From: Corynebacterium crudilactis
GTDB lineage: Bacteria; Actinomycetota; Actinomycetes; Mycobacteriales; Mycobacteriaceae
DNA: 64,000 bases
Direction: 5' to 3'
Assembly (NCBI RefSeq): GCF_001643015.1
Contig: NZ_CP015622.1
Coordinates: 2,059,358-2,123,357, forward strand
The notes under the pieces are model-generated. The model was not told where the DNA came from and made no database searches. It saw only the letters and a list, made by a program, of their open reading frames with translations. Position 1 is the first letter of the stretch; every line of letters begins with the position of its first letter. A program made the translations under genes and the position numbers. Shown here piece after piece: positions 10,016 to 18,023 of this stretch.

Positions 10016-10735
10016 GTGAAACTTCCTTGGGATAAAAATAAGAACTCTGAAAGTGCTGAGGCTGCAGGCCAAGGCGTCAGCTCAGCCACCGAATCAATCG
10101 CTGCAGAACCTGCACAACAGGACCTGCCAAAGGGGTATACTGCTCCAAAGGGACGTCCCACCCCAAAGCGTCGTGAGGTTGAGCTGGAGCGTGGAATCGT
10201 TGGAGGCCAGTCGCTTGCGCCTTCCGATACTTACGCGCAGCAGCGTCAGAAGCGTAAAGAATTTAAGGCTTCTATGACTAAGGAAGAGTTCAAGGCGTAT
10301 AAGCAAAAAGAGCGTGATGCTCGTCTTAAACGTCAGCGTGATACTCAAGCTGCAATGGATCGTGGTGAAGAAGCTTATTTGATGGATCGCGATAAGGGCG
10401 AGGTTCGTCGTTTTGCTCGCGATTGGGTCGATTCTCGTCGTTTCCTTTCCAACTTCGTCATGCCTGTGGCTATTGCACTGTTGGTCGTCATGTTGATCGG
10501 TAACTTCAATCCTGAATTCGCAGCTACTGCTTCCATGGTGGCTATGGTCTTGATGTTGGGCTTCCTGATCGAGGGCATCACTACTGGTCGTCGTGTCAAT
10601 AAGGCTGCTCGTGCGCAGTTCCCTGACTCTACTGAGACTGGTTTTGGTCTTGGTTACTACGCCTACTCACGTTCTGTGCAGCCTCGCAAATGGCGCACCC
10701 CTCGTGCACGCGTTGAAATCGGTGCCGAAGTTTAG
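10016..10735 (+). CDS. DUF3043 family membrane protein
   Basis: A 239-aa protein of the actinobacterial DUF3043 family, function unknown. It opens with the VKLPWDKNK-type N-terminus usual for the family. A long, highly charged stretch rich in Lys, Arg and Glu follows (about 60-130), then two adjacent transmembrane helices at about 152-172 and 178-198, and a basic tail. The GTG at 10016 is chosen because of this N-terminus and a possible leaderless -10 box. A GTG at 9962 would add 18 residues not typical of the family. It ends 3 bases before cobU, so the two are probably cotranscribed, though no functional link to cobalamin is known. Confidence 0.8.
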   Translation: MKLPWDKNKNSESAEAAGQGVSSATESIAAEPAQQDLPKGYTAPKGRPTPKRREVELERGIVGGQSLAPSDTYAQQRQKRKEFKASMTKEEFKAYKQKERDARLKRQRDTQAAMDRGEEAYLMDRDKGEVRRFARDWVDSRRFLSNFVMPVAIALLVVMLIGNFNPEFAATASMVAMVLMLGFLIEGITTGRRVNKAARAQFPDSTETGFGLGYYAYSRSVQPRKWRTPRARVEIGAEV

Positions 10736-10738
10736 CGC

Positions 10739-11269
10739 ATGCGCACTTTAGTTCTTGGCGGGGCTAGATCAGGCAAGTCTGTTTTTGCAGAATCACTTGT
10801 TGGATCTGGCCCCGTTTTGTATGTGGCTACGGCTAGATCTTTTGGCGATGATAAAGAGTTTTCGCAGCGCATCGCGATACATGCACAGCGCCGTCCTGCC
10901 TCTTGGTTGGTCAACGATGAGGAAGACGTCGAAAAGCTTCTTACCAGCCCGCCTGCAATGCCGGTGCTTGTCGATGACCTCGGCACCTGGCTCACCCATG
11001 CGACGGACCAATGCGGCGCGCAAGCATGGGAGGCACCTTCAGCGCCGCTTGATGCCAAAATCGAAGCGCTTATCGACGCCATCCGGCACTTTCCTGGCGA
11101 TGATCTAGTAATCGTTTCTCCCGAAGTTGGTATGGGAATTATTCCGGAATTTAAGTCCGGCAGGATTTTTCGCGATCGAATTGGCACACTTAATCAGCAG
11201 ATCGCAGAGATTTGCGAGAGGGTTGTCTTCGTAGTGGCTGGTCTGCCGCTAGAGTTAAAAACGTTCTAA
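10739..11269 (+). CDS. cobU: Adenosylcobinamide kinase/guanylyltransferase
   Basis: Bifunctional enzyme of cobalamin nucleotide-loop assembly: phosphorylates adenosylcobinamide and transfers GMP to give AdoCbi-GDP. The 176-aa protein has the P-loop GGARSGKS at residues 7-14, the HAQRRP motif holding the histidine guanylylated in this family, and the VSPEVGMGI motif with its conserved glutamate. It starts 3 bases after the DUF3043 stop and is followed by cobT and cobS in the order expected for this pathway. The length matches the family (about 175-180 aa). Confidence 0.93.
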   Translation: MRTLVLGGARSGKSVFAESLVGSGPVLYVATARSFGDDKEFSQRIAIHAQRRPASWLVNDEEDVEKLLTSPPAMPVLVDDLGTWLTHATDQCGAQAWEAPSAPLDAKIEALIDAIRHFPGDDLVIVSPEVGMGIIPEFKSGRIFRDRIGTLNQQIAEICERVVFVVAGLPLELKTF

Positions 11270-11295
11270 ATGACAGTCGGTTGAAGGAGTTATTA

Positions 11296-12363
11296 ATGGT
11301 TCCAGCAGAGCTTTTTGCGCGTGTGGAATTTCCTGATCATAAGATCCTAGCCAAGGCGAAGGAATTCCAAGGCTCCTTGACCAAGCCTCCTGGATCTTTA
11401 GGGAAATTAGAAGAGCTTGGCTGCTTCATTTCTGCCTGCCAAGGACAAGTTCCCCCACGGCCTCTCAATAACTCAAAAATCGTGGTTTTTGCTGGTGATC
11501 ACGGTGTGGCTGCCAAAGGGGTATCCGCATACCCATCTTCCGTGAGCCTTCAAATGGCCGAGAATATTACCGCTGGTGGCGCTGCTATCAACGTAATGGC
11601 CCGCGCTGCTGGTGCATCTGTTCGCTTGGTTGATGTCTCCTTAGATCATGAAGCATGGGGCGATGAACGCGTTGCTCGCTCTTGTGGCTCCATCGACGTT
11701 GAAGATGCCATGACGCAAGAACAAGTGGAACGTGCATTAGAGATCGGTAAGCGCATTGCTGATCAAGAAGTTGATGCTGGTGCCGATATCCTTATCCCAG
11801 GCGATTTAGGCATTGGCAATACCACACCTGCTGCCACTTTGATCGGCATGTTTACCTTGGCTGAACCAGTAGTAGTTATCGGGCGCGGCACCGGCATTGA
11901 TGACGAAGGCTGGAAGCTCAAGGTCTCCGCGATTCGTGATGCCATGTTCCGTGCACGCGACTTCCGCCAAGATCCCATCGCCATCGCTCGCATGATCTCC
12001 TCACCAGATCTCGCAGCCATGGCAGGTTTCATTGCACAGGCTTCGGTGCGCAGAACTCCAGTGCTTCTCGACGGCGTCGTAGTCACCTCTGCAGCCTTGC
12101 TTGCAAACAAACTCGCACCTGGTGCCCGCCGCTGGTTTATTGCCGGTCACCGCTCTACAGAACCTGCGCACTCCATCGCTTTAGATGCACTCGCACTGAC
12201 CCCAATTTTAGAGTTCAACATGGCTCTTGGCGAAGGCTCCGGCGGTGCTGCTGCCCTACCATTAGTCAAAATTGCAGTGGATTTGATGACTGATATGTCC
12301 ACCATGGATGACGCAGGCGTTGATGGCCCTGTTGAATCAGAGCACAGCGTAGAAACCTCCTAG
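11296..12363 (+). CDS. cobT: Nicotinate-nucleotide--dimethylbenzimidazole phosphoribosyltransferase
   Basis: Makes alpha-ribazole phosphate from nicotinate mononucleotide and dimethylbenzimidazole for the lower ligand of cobalamin. The 355-aa protein has the family motifs [10 protein letters not shown] near the N-terminus, [17 protein letters not shown] and the C-terminal MALGEGSGG with the catalytic glutamate. The ATG at 11296 is preceded by GAAGGAG with 6-nt spacing. An open extension back to 11212 would overlap cobU and is not used. The gene sits between cobU and cobS. Confidence 0.95.
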   Translation: MVPAELFARVEFPDHKILAKAKEFQGSLTKPPGSLGKLEELGCFISACQGQVPPRPLNNSKIVVFAGDHGVAAKGVSAYPSSVSLQMAENITAGGAAINVMARAAGASVRLVDVSLDHEAWGDERVARSCGSIDVEDAMTQEQVERALEIGKRIADQEVDAGADILIPGDLGIGNTTPAATLIGMFTLAEPVVVIGRGTGIDDEGWKLKVSAIRDAMFRARDFRQDPIAIARMISSPDLAAMAGFIAQASVRRTPVLLDGVVVTSAALLANKLAPGARRWFIAGHRSTEPAHSIALDALALTPILEFNMALGEGSGGAAALPLVKIAVDLMTDMSTMDDAGVDGPVESEHSVETS

Positions 12364-12377
12364 TTCAGCACCACCTT

Positions 12378-13220
12378 ATGTCTGGCAAAGCTGGTTTTTC
12401 CCCTTCGCATTCAGATGACCGCCATGGCTTCGCCCCAGTCGAAGGCATCTGCACAGCGCTCAATTGGATGAGTATCCTACCCATCCCCGGTGCCACCGTA
12501 TTTGATCGATTAACTGGTGCCCGAGTGATGGCTGCACTACCAATTGTGGGGCTTGTCTTTGGCATGTGCACTGCCCTGTTATTAGCGGCCATTGGCCCTA
12601 TTTCAGGCGCGCTTTCCGCTGATGCACTACTGGTTGCGGTACTCATCGTTGCTATGTGGGAATTGCTCAATAGGTTTATGCACCTTGATGGCTTGGCGGA
12701 CGTTGCCGACGCCTTAGGTTCTTATGCAGCGCCTCCACGAGCACGAGAAATTCTTGCAGATCCACACACTGGGCTTTTTGGATTCTCCGCAGCCATATTT
12801 TCAATTCTTATCCAAGTCACCGCAGTAGCGTCACTTATTAATTCCCCTGCCTGGTGGACCGTCTGCTTTATCCCCCTGATTGCGCGCCTGACAGGTCAAG
12901 TTACTGCGCTGCAACACCACAGCCCCTTCTCTCCCACCGGTTTTGGAGCTTTAGTAATCGGCACCGTGAAATGGTGGTGGGTTGTCCTGTGGTGGTTGGG
13001 TATTTCTGCACTTGCCTTTGTATTTTCTAGTTTAGGAAACTCCCTGTGGCTTGGACTCGGTATATCCATCACTGCGATTGTTTCCTGCTGTTGTGCAGAA
13101 CTGTTCACCCGCCACTTATCCAAACGTTTTGGTGGGGTAAACGGTGACTGCATCGGAGCGTGCATCCACCTCGGAGCTGCTATCGCGGCAGTGGTTCTTG
13201 CTGTACTAGCCGAGATATAG
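12378..13220 (+). CDS. cobS: Adenosylcobinamide-GDP ribazoletransferase (cobalamin synthase)
   Basis: Integral membrane enzyme that joins AdoCbi-GDP and alpha-ribazole to complete the cobalamin nucleotide loop. The 280-aa protein has about six hydrophobic helices and the conserved motif [12 protein letters not shown] with the metal-binding aspartates near residue 100. It starts 15 bases after the cobT stop. No clear Shine-Dalgarno precedes the ATG at 12378, so translation may be coupled. The first 25 residues are polar and may be dispensable. No corrin-ring biosynthesis genes were seen here, so a salvage role is possible. Confidence 0.92.
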   Translation: MSGKAGFSPSHSDDRHGFAPVEGICTALNWMSILPIPGATVFDRLTGARVMAALPIVGLVFGMCTALLLAAIGPISGALSADALLVAVLIVAMWELLNRFMHLDGLADVADALGSYAAPPRAREILADPHTGLFGFSAAIFSILIQVTAVASLINSPAWWTVCFIPLIARLTGQVTALQHHSPFSPTGFGALVIGTVKWWWVVLWWLGISALAFVFSSLGNSLWLGLGISITAIVSCCCAELFTRHLSKRFGGVNGDCIGACIHLGAAIAAVVLAVLAEI

Positions 13221-13370
13221 CACTTTTCCTTTAGAGATATGCGGACTCTAGAGCCAATTTAAGAGGCCAGAATATCCAAATGAATGTTCCTATGGCCCCG
13301 GGCATTTTAGGCCCTTAAAAGCGAATCTGAAAGGCTACTTTTCCACTGGCTCAGGTGAGATTTTTCGCGC

Positions 13371-13510
13371 AACCAAACGACAGTGCCCACGGAGCTCCTT
13401 TTTATACTCCGTGGGCAGTGTGGTTTGGTTATCCGAGTTAGAAACCGGTCACAGCTGCCCAAATTTCAGATTTTATGGGCTCATGGGCACTGTGGTTTGG
13501 TTACCCGGAC
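13371..13510. repeat. Dispersed intergenic palindromic repeat, locus A
   Basis: The first unit is a hairpin with 24-bp arms (13371-13394 and 13407-13430) and only two mismatches, around a 12-base loop. Its outer part contains AACCAAAC and its core TGCCCACGGAG. A second, weaker unit follows to about 13510 and repeats GGGCACTGTGGTTTGGTT. Closely related units occur at 37624-37739 and 56507-56637. No long T-tract follows, so this is more than a terminator. The surrounding gap from 13221 to 13729 holds no supportable gene. Confidence 0.7.
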
Positions 13511-13646
13511 TCTGCGGAACCGCACAGGGGTATTGGCTAATAAAAATGCAGTACACCCCACTAAAAGCCACACCTCACGGAATTTAGATCAGATTTCAGG
13601 GGTAGGTTTTTCCACCCCTAAACTGCCATTTAAGACCATTTTCTGA

Positions 13647-13662
13647 CTAGACACTTGTCTAG
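13647..13662. promoter_or_regulatory. Perfect 7-2-7 inverted repeat upstream of the MFS gene
   Basis: CTAGACA-CT-TGTCTAG lies 68 bases before the ATG of the transporter at 13730. Its size and position fit an operator for a dimeric regulator. A palindrome TGTCGACA follows at 13697-13704. Which protein binds is unknown. Confidence 0.45.
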
Positions 13663-13729
13663 AGGTGTGGTGTGGGCCATACTTTGCTGAATTAAGTGTC
13701 GACAATCTCACGAATTTCAGCGAGGAAAC

Positions 13730-15217
13730 ATGGTTCAAACAACAACCCCCACCACCTCCCGGCGCGCTATAAACACACCACCTGGAGAGCAGATCCCTTG
13801 GCGTAAAGCCGGTCTGCGTATGGCAGTAATTTTCTCTGTTTTACAAATGCTCAATGAGGTCGGAACCCTCATGGCAATCCCACTCTACGGCTCCATGGCA
13901 GCTTCCTTAGAGCTCACTCCTGGACAGACTGCTTGGGCTCTTATGAGCACTACACTCATGGGTGCAGCAACCATTACGATCCTCGCGAAAGCCGGAGACG
14001 TCTTCGGCCACCGTCGATTGATGTTCCTCAGCTTGGTGGGCATCACCCTTGGCTACATCATCTCTGCACTAGCTCCAAGCTTCCTGGTTCTTATCATCGG
14101 CCGTGCACTGGTTGGCATTATGGCTGGCCAGGCACTCTGCGTGGGCATTATGAATGATCGCCTCACTCCGGAAAATCGTCGTAAAACTGTCGCTGTCATT
14201 GCTGGCGGTCAGGCAATCGGTGTCTTCCTTGGCTTCGCTTTCGGTGGTGCGCTCTTGGCCATGGGTGGTGACTGGCGCGACGCCTTCTGGATCGGTGCCC
14301 TCTTGACCATCATCAGTGCCATTGGCTTCTACTTCTATGGCTTAGATTCTGACGCTTTACACCGCCGCACTGAATCTCAGCTCAAGGGCGTTACCGAGCG
14401 TCTCGATATTGCAGGCGTCTCCCTCATGGGCGTGGGCCTACTATTGCTCTGCATTGGCATCTCACAGTCCACAGTCTGGGGAATCTTCTCACCTTTAACT
14501 GTCGGCACTGTTGGCGCAGGCTTTGTACTTCTCGCACTCTCCCTAGTGTGGGAATCTCGTACCAAGAATCCACTTCTGCCTGTCCGTGATATTTTCTCCC
14601 GCCGATTGGGGCCGGCTTATGCCATCTTCATTTCCATGGGCATCGGTGGTTCCATGTTGTTCAACCTCACCATGACGCTGCTGCAGATTCCCGCCGCACC
14701 AGTGGCATTCGGTTTCGGTATGACTGCCCTGGCAGCATCCTTTGTCTTCCTGCCAATGACCTTTGCCGGCATTGTTGCCACACAGCTAGCACCAAAGATG
14801 CTGGGCCGCACCCCACGTGGAACCATCATCATTGCAGGTCTGGGAATGTTCACTGCTTTCATGTGGCTGGCGCTTGCACACACCAATGTCTGGTCCATGA
14901 CGCTAGCAATCTTCCTGTTCGGTACCTCTTATACAACTTTGCTTACTGCATCGGTGTCGGTGATCGCCATTGAAGCAGCACACGGCAAGGGTGCTGGAAC
15001 CGCTTCCGTTTATGTAGCCATCGCACTTTCAATGACTTCTATTGGAACTGCCATTTATTCAGCAATTATGTCTGGGTTCTCTACCCCTGAAGGTATGCCA
15101 ACCCCTGATGCTTTTACTGCGGGTTACTTCATTGCCGGCAGTGCGGCCTTAGTTGCTGTGCTGTGTGGTGTGCTGATCAAGCACCGCAAGCCAATCACTG
15201 AAATCGTTTCTCACTAA
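13730..15217 (+). CDS. MFS transporter, probably 14-helix DHA2 (EmrB/QacA-like) type
   Basis: A 495-aa major facilitator with about 14 predicted membrane segments. The loop 2-3 motif appears as GDVFGHRRLM near residues 89-98, with RALVGIMAGQA further on. The ATG is preceded by GAGGAAAC. Families of this type are mostly drug/proton antiporters, but the position beside a PucR regulator, an aromatic monooxygenase and an aldehyde dehydrogenase suggests movement of an aromatic acid or aldehyde. That substrate is inference only. The gene is followed by a hairpin shared with the convergent regulator gene. Confidence 0.85.
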   Translation: MVQTTTPTTSRRAINTPPGEQIPWRKAGLRMAVIFSVLQMLNEVGTLMAIPLYGSMAASLELTPGQTAWALMSTTLMGAATITILAKAGDVFGHRRLMFLSLVGITLGYIISALAPSFLVLIIGRALVGIMAGQALCVGIMNDRLTPENRRKTVAVIAGGQAIGVFLGFAFGGALLAMGGDWRDAFWIGALLTIISAIGFYFYGLDSDALHRRTESQLKGVTERLDIAGVSLMGVGLLLLCIGISQSTVWGIFSPLTVGTVGAGFVLLALSLVWESRTKNPLLPVRDIFSRRLGPAYAIFISMGIGGSMLFNLTMTLLQIPAAPVAFGFGMTALAASFVFLPMTFAGIVATQLAPKMLGRTPRGTIIIAGLGMFTAFMWLALAHTNVWSMTLAIFLFGTSYTTLLTASVSVIAIEAAHGKGAGTASVYVAIALSMTSIGTAIYSAIMSGFSTPEGMPTPDAFTAGYFIAGSAALVAVLCGVLIKHRKPITEIVSH

Positions 15218-15236
15218 GAAACACTCAGTTTTCCTG

Positions 15237-15280
15237 AGAGCCGCTATCCCACATTTGCGCTGGATAGTGGCTCTTTCTCT
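15237..15280 (+). terminator. Terminator after the MFS gene
   Basis: A 13-bp stem with one mismatch (15237-15249 with 15262-15274), followed by TTCTCTCTC on the plus strand. Confidence 0.75.
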
Positions 15281-15331
15281 CTCCCCCATGCCAAGGGTGA
15301 TTGTTACGGTGGCTGGGGGCGTCGACAAGCA

Positions 15332-16531
15332 TTAATTCTTTAATAGCCCTGCAAGGCGCGCCATCCGCAACCCAGTATGTAGCTCGTTGCGAAGAATCCC
15401 ATCGTGGAAATCCCCTGGAATCAGGTTTCGCAGTTTGTCCAACCGGTAATAAAGGGTCGAACGGTGAATATTAAGGGTGCGTGCTGTTTGTTGAGCATCA
15501 CCACCAGCGACGAGATAAGCCTCTAATGTGTCTAGCAAAACTGGAGAATCCGTGGCTGACAACAAATCGCGAATCGCCGATGGGAGATCCTCTGGAGTGA
15601 AATCCTCCAGAGGCAAACGCGCCAATGTTCCGTCCAATCCCACATGCTCCCAGGTAGTAACAATTCCATGATTTTCTGGAGCCAACCAGGACGCTCTCCA
15701 GGCCAGACAAGCACGTTCAAAAGAACGATGCGTTTCAGCCAAAGGCACCAATGGGCCAATCCCGGCGCGGACCGGAGCCAATTGAGGATCTTCCAGAATG
15801 CGACGCAGTCTGGGCACAACTACCGGCCGTGGAAAAACCAATACGCCAATCCCACCATCAGTGTCCAGGACACCACCGATTACAGTCGCCGTGGAATTTT
15901 CTCGAACATAACGCAAGGTACTCGCAACAGCTTGAGCTGACTTCTCCTTATTCAGCGGATTCATGTCACGAGGATCTATCCCCAGCGCTACCGCGCAAAA
16001 TCCTTCGGAAGAACTCAGGAAACGTTCCGAAATAAGCGCTTCTGCCGACTTTTCTCGAGACTGAGTATCAGCACTTACTAATTGAGCAGCAAGATGATAT
16101 GACCGCGCTTCACGATCCATTGCATCATGCTGACGAGCAGCCAATAGTTCCGAAAGGCGTGCGATTGCAGAATCTAGCCGAGCAAGAAAGCTCTGTTCCG
16201 CTTCCTGATTAGTCACGGAGAGAACTAGGTGTCCAATAATGTATTTACGGGAGTCAAGCATTCTCAGGAAAAGAACTGGGCCGATTTCCTCCATCGCAAC
16301 AACTTGATATGGGGTGGTTGCAGTGCGGGGATGTGGCCAAGAATCGCTGTGCGCAAGGATATGGAAGAGGCGTCGGCGATCTTCTGGGGATTCATGCATG
16401 GAATAGGACACCACTCGCATGGAACGATCAATCACCACTAACCGATGATCAAGGTCCTCAGAGAGGTTCTGTACTGCATCATCGAGTTCGGGAAAACGGT
16501 CCATTTCATAGACGATACCTATTTCCGACAT
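15332..16531 (-). CDS. PucR/CdaR-family transcriptional regulator
   Basis: A 399-aa regulator with the family layout: a variable N-terminal sensor region, a central GGDEF-like CdaR region (about 150-290) and a C-terminal PucR helix-turn-helix near residues 345-375, seen as ARTLNIHRSTLYYRLDKL. Such proteins typically control purine, sugar-acid or aromatic catabolism. It is convergent with the MFS gene and divergent from the monooxygenase at 16643, so it probably controls the latter and perhaps the whole cluster. Its start codon lies inside a perfect palindrome (16523-16541), which suggests autoregulation. The effector is unknown. Confidence 0.88.
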   Translation of the reverse strand: MSEIGIVYEMDRFPELDDAVQNLSEDLDHRLVVIDRSMRVVSYSMHESPEDRRRLFHILAHSDSWPHPRTATTPYQVVAMEEIGPVLFLRMLDSRKYIIGHLVLSVTNQEAEQSFLARLDSAIARLSELLAARQHDAMDREARSYHLAAQLVSADTQSREKSAEALISERFLSSSEGFCAVALGIDPRDMNPLNKEKSAQAVASTLRYVRENSTATVIGGVLDTDGGIGVLVFPRPVVVPRLRRILEDPQLAPVRAGIGPLVPLAETHRSFERACLAWRASWLAPENHGIVTTWEHVGLDGTLARLPLEDFTPEDLPSAIRDLLSATDSPVLLDTLEAYLVAGGDAQQTARTLNIHRSTLYYRLDKLRNLIPGDFHDGILRNELHTGLRMARLAGLLKN

Positions 16532-16541
16532 AGTGTCGGAA
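16523..16541. promoter_or_regulatory. Perfect 8-3-8 palindrome spanning the PucR-type gene start
   Basis: TTCCGACA-TAG-TGTCGGAA covers the ATG of the regulator (16529-16531 on the minus strand) and lies about 100 bases before the divergent monooxygenase. Position and symmetry fit an operator that could block the regulator's own expression. Binding by the PucR-type protein is inference. Confidence 0.55.
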
Positions 16542-16642
16542 TTCTATAGGGGAAATTGCCACAAAGCGCTGATGAAAGTGCTGCACCTCACCCCATATGA
16601 TTGCCTTCTACAACTTCGTTCCTTCGTTCAAAGGGGAAATCC

Positions 16643-17923
16643 ATGTCACTGACCAATCAAGGCACTCGGATCGCCATCGTCGGAGCCGGTATCGGAGGAC
16701 TTACTCTGGCAGCCGAACTTCGACGCCGCGGACTAGAACCACAAATCTATGAACAAGCCTCCGAACTTCGTGAAGTGGGCGCAGCTGTTGCCCTTTCCGC
16801 TAATGCCACCCGATTCCTCATTGATCGCATCGGTATTGGCGAAGAACTAGCGGACAAAGCAGCCGATGTTAATGGCCTTATCCTTCGAGATGGACGCGAT
16901 GGGCACATTATCAACAGGATTTCCTCCCGCGAAGACTACCGTCAACGTGCCGGCGCACCTTATTACGGTGTACACCGCGCAGATCTACAGCACATGCTTA
17001 AAACTACAGTCGGCGAAGACGCCATCCACCTCAATAAACGCTGTATACGCGTGGAAGAGCGTTCCGATGCCGCAGTACTCCACTTCGCAGATGGTGACAG
17101 CGTAGAAGCTGATTTGGTGATCGGTGCAGATGGCGTGCGCTCTCGACTGCGGCGAGAGATCCTCGGCTATGACGATGCTCAATTTTCCGGATGCCATGCC
17201 TGGCGCGGTTTAGTTTCCCCAGAAAAGATGCCTTCGCTTCCCGATCCGGAAGCTATTCAGTTCTGGATGGGACCTGGTGGACACCTCCTTCACTATCCCA
17301 TCGGTGGCGGCATACAGAACTTCTTCCTCGTGAAACGACACAACGGTCCGTGGGAAGAGAAATCTTGGGTCGTTCCAGTTGAGGAAGAAGGCGAACACCT
17401 CAAAGCTTTTGAAGGATGGGATCCTGCCATCACAGAAATGATCAGTGCAACCCCTGTCACCGAACGTTGGGCTCTCTTCCATCGCCCGCCGCTACAGCAG
17501 TGGAGCCGTGGTCGCATCACTCTAATCGGCGATGCTGCCCACGGCATGGTTCCCCACCATGGACAGGGAGCTAACCAATCTATTGAAGATGCCATCGTTC
17601 TGGCGGATTGCCTCATTGAGGGGCTTGAGCAAAACACCGGATGGGACTCCGCCCGCCAGCGTTATCAGGATCTCCGTGCAGATCGAGCACGCCGAGTACA
17701 AATCGCTTCCCTAGCCACTGCCGATATCTTCCACCTTCCAGATGGCCCTGCAGCAGAACGACGCAATGAATACTTGGGGGCACATAACACCTGGGATCGA
17801 TACTTGGGGTGGATCCATGAGCATGTAGCCGACCGCTACCCTGCACCACTTTCCCATTATTTGATACCCCCATCACTAAATAGTGCAACATATGTTGCAA
17901 ATCACTTATATGATCGCTTTTAG
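16643..17923 (+). CDS. FAD-dependent aromatic monooxygenase (salicylate/3-hydroxybenzoate hydroxylase-like)
   Basis: A 426-aa class A flavoprotein hydroxylase. It has the FAD-binding GAGIGG motif near residues 14-19, the DG motif in VIGADGVRSRLR, and the GD motif in LIGDAAHGMVPHHGQG. This architecture is shared by salicylate 1-hydroxylase, 3-hydroxybenzoate 6-hydroxylase and related enzymes that hydroxylate phenolic acids with NAD(P)H and oxygen. Sequence alone does not fix the substrate. The ATG at 16643 is preceded by AAGGGGA; an open extension of 14 codons is not used. An aldehyde dehydrogenase follows after 100 bases, supporting an aldehyde-to-acid-to-diol route. Confidence 0.88.
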   Translation: MSLTNQGTRIAIVGAGIGGLTLAAELRRRGLEPQIYEQASELREVGAAVALSANATRFLIDRIGIGEELADKAADVNGLILRDGRDGHIINRISSREDYRQRAGAPYYGVHRADLQHMLKTTVGEDAIHLNKRCIRVEERSDAAVLHFADGDSVEADLVIGADGVRSRLRREILGYDDAQFSGCHAWRGLVSPEKMPSLPDPEAIQFWMGPGGHLLHYPIGGGIQNFFLVKRHNGPWEEKSWVVPVEEEGEHLKAFEGWDPAITEMISATPVTERWALFHRPPLQQWSRGRITLIGDAAHGMVPHHGQGANQSIEDAIVLADCLIEGLEQNTGWDSARQRYQDLRADRARRVQIASLATADIFHLPDGPAAERRNEYLGAHNTWDRYLGWIHEHVADRYPAPLSHYLIPPSLNSATYVANHLYDRF

Positions 17924-18023
17924 GTGGCGTTTAAATGCCGCCATTAAGACCAATCAAGACGCTTAGTTCATAGCGCGATGTCCGTAGACCTTCCATCACA
18001 ACTTTTAAACAGAGGAACTTCTC

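Noticed and set aside
13371..13510. CRISPR array or tandem terminator pair
   Set aside because: Units are palindromes of unequal length without regular spacers, and there is no T-tract; treated as a dispersed repeat family instead.
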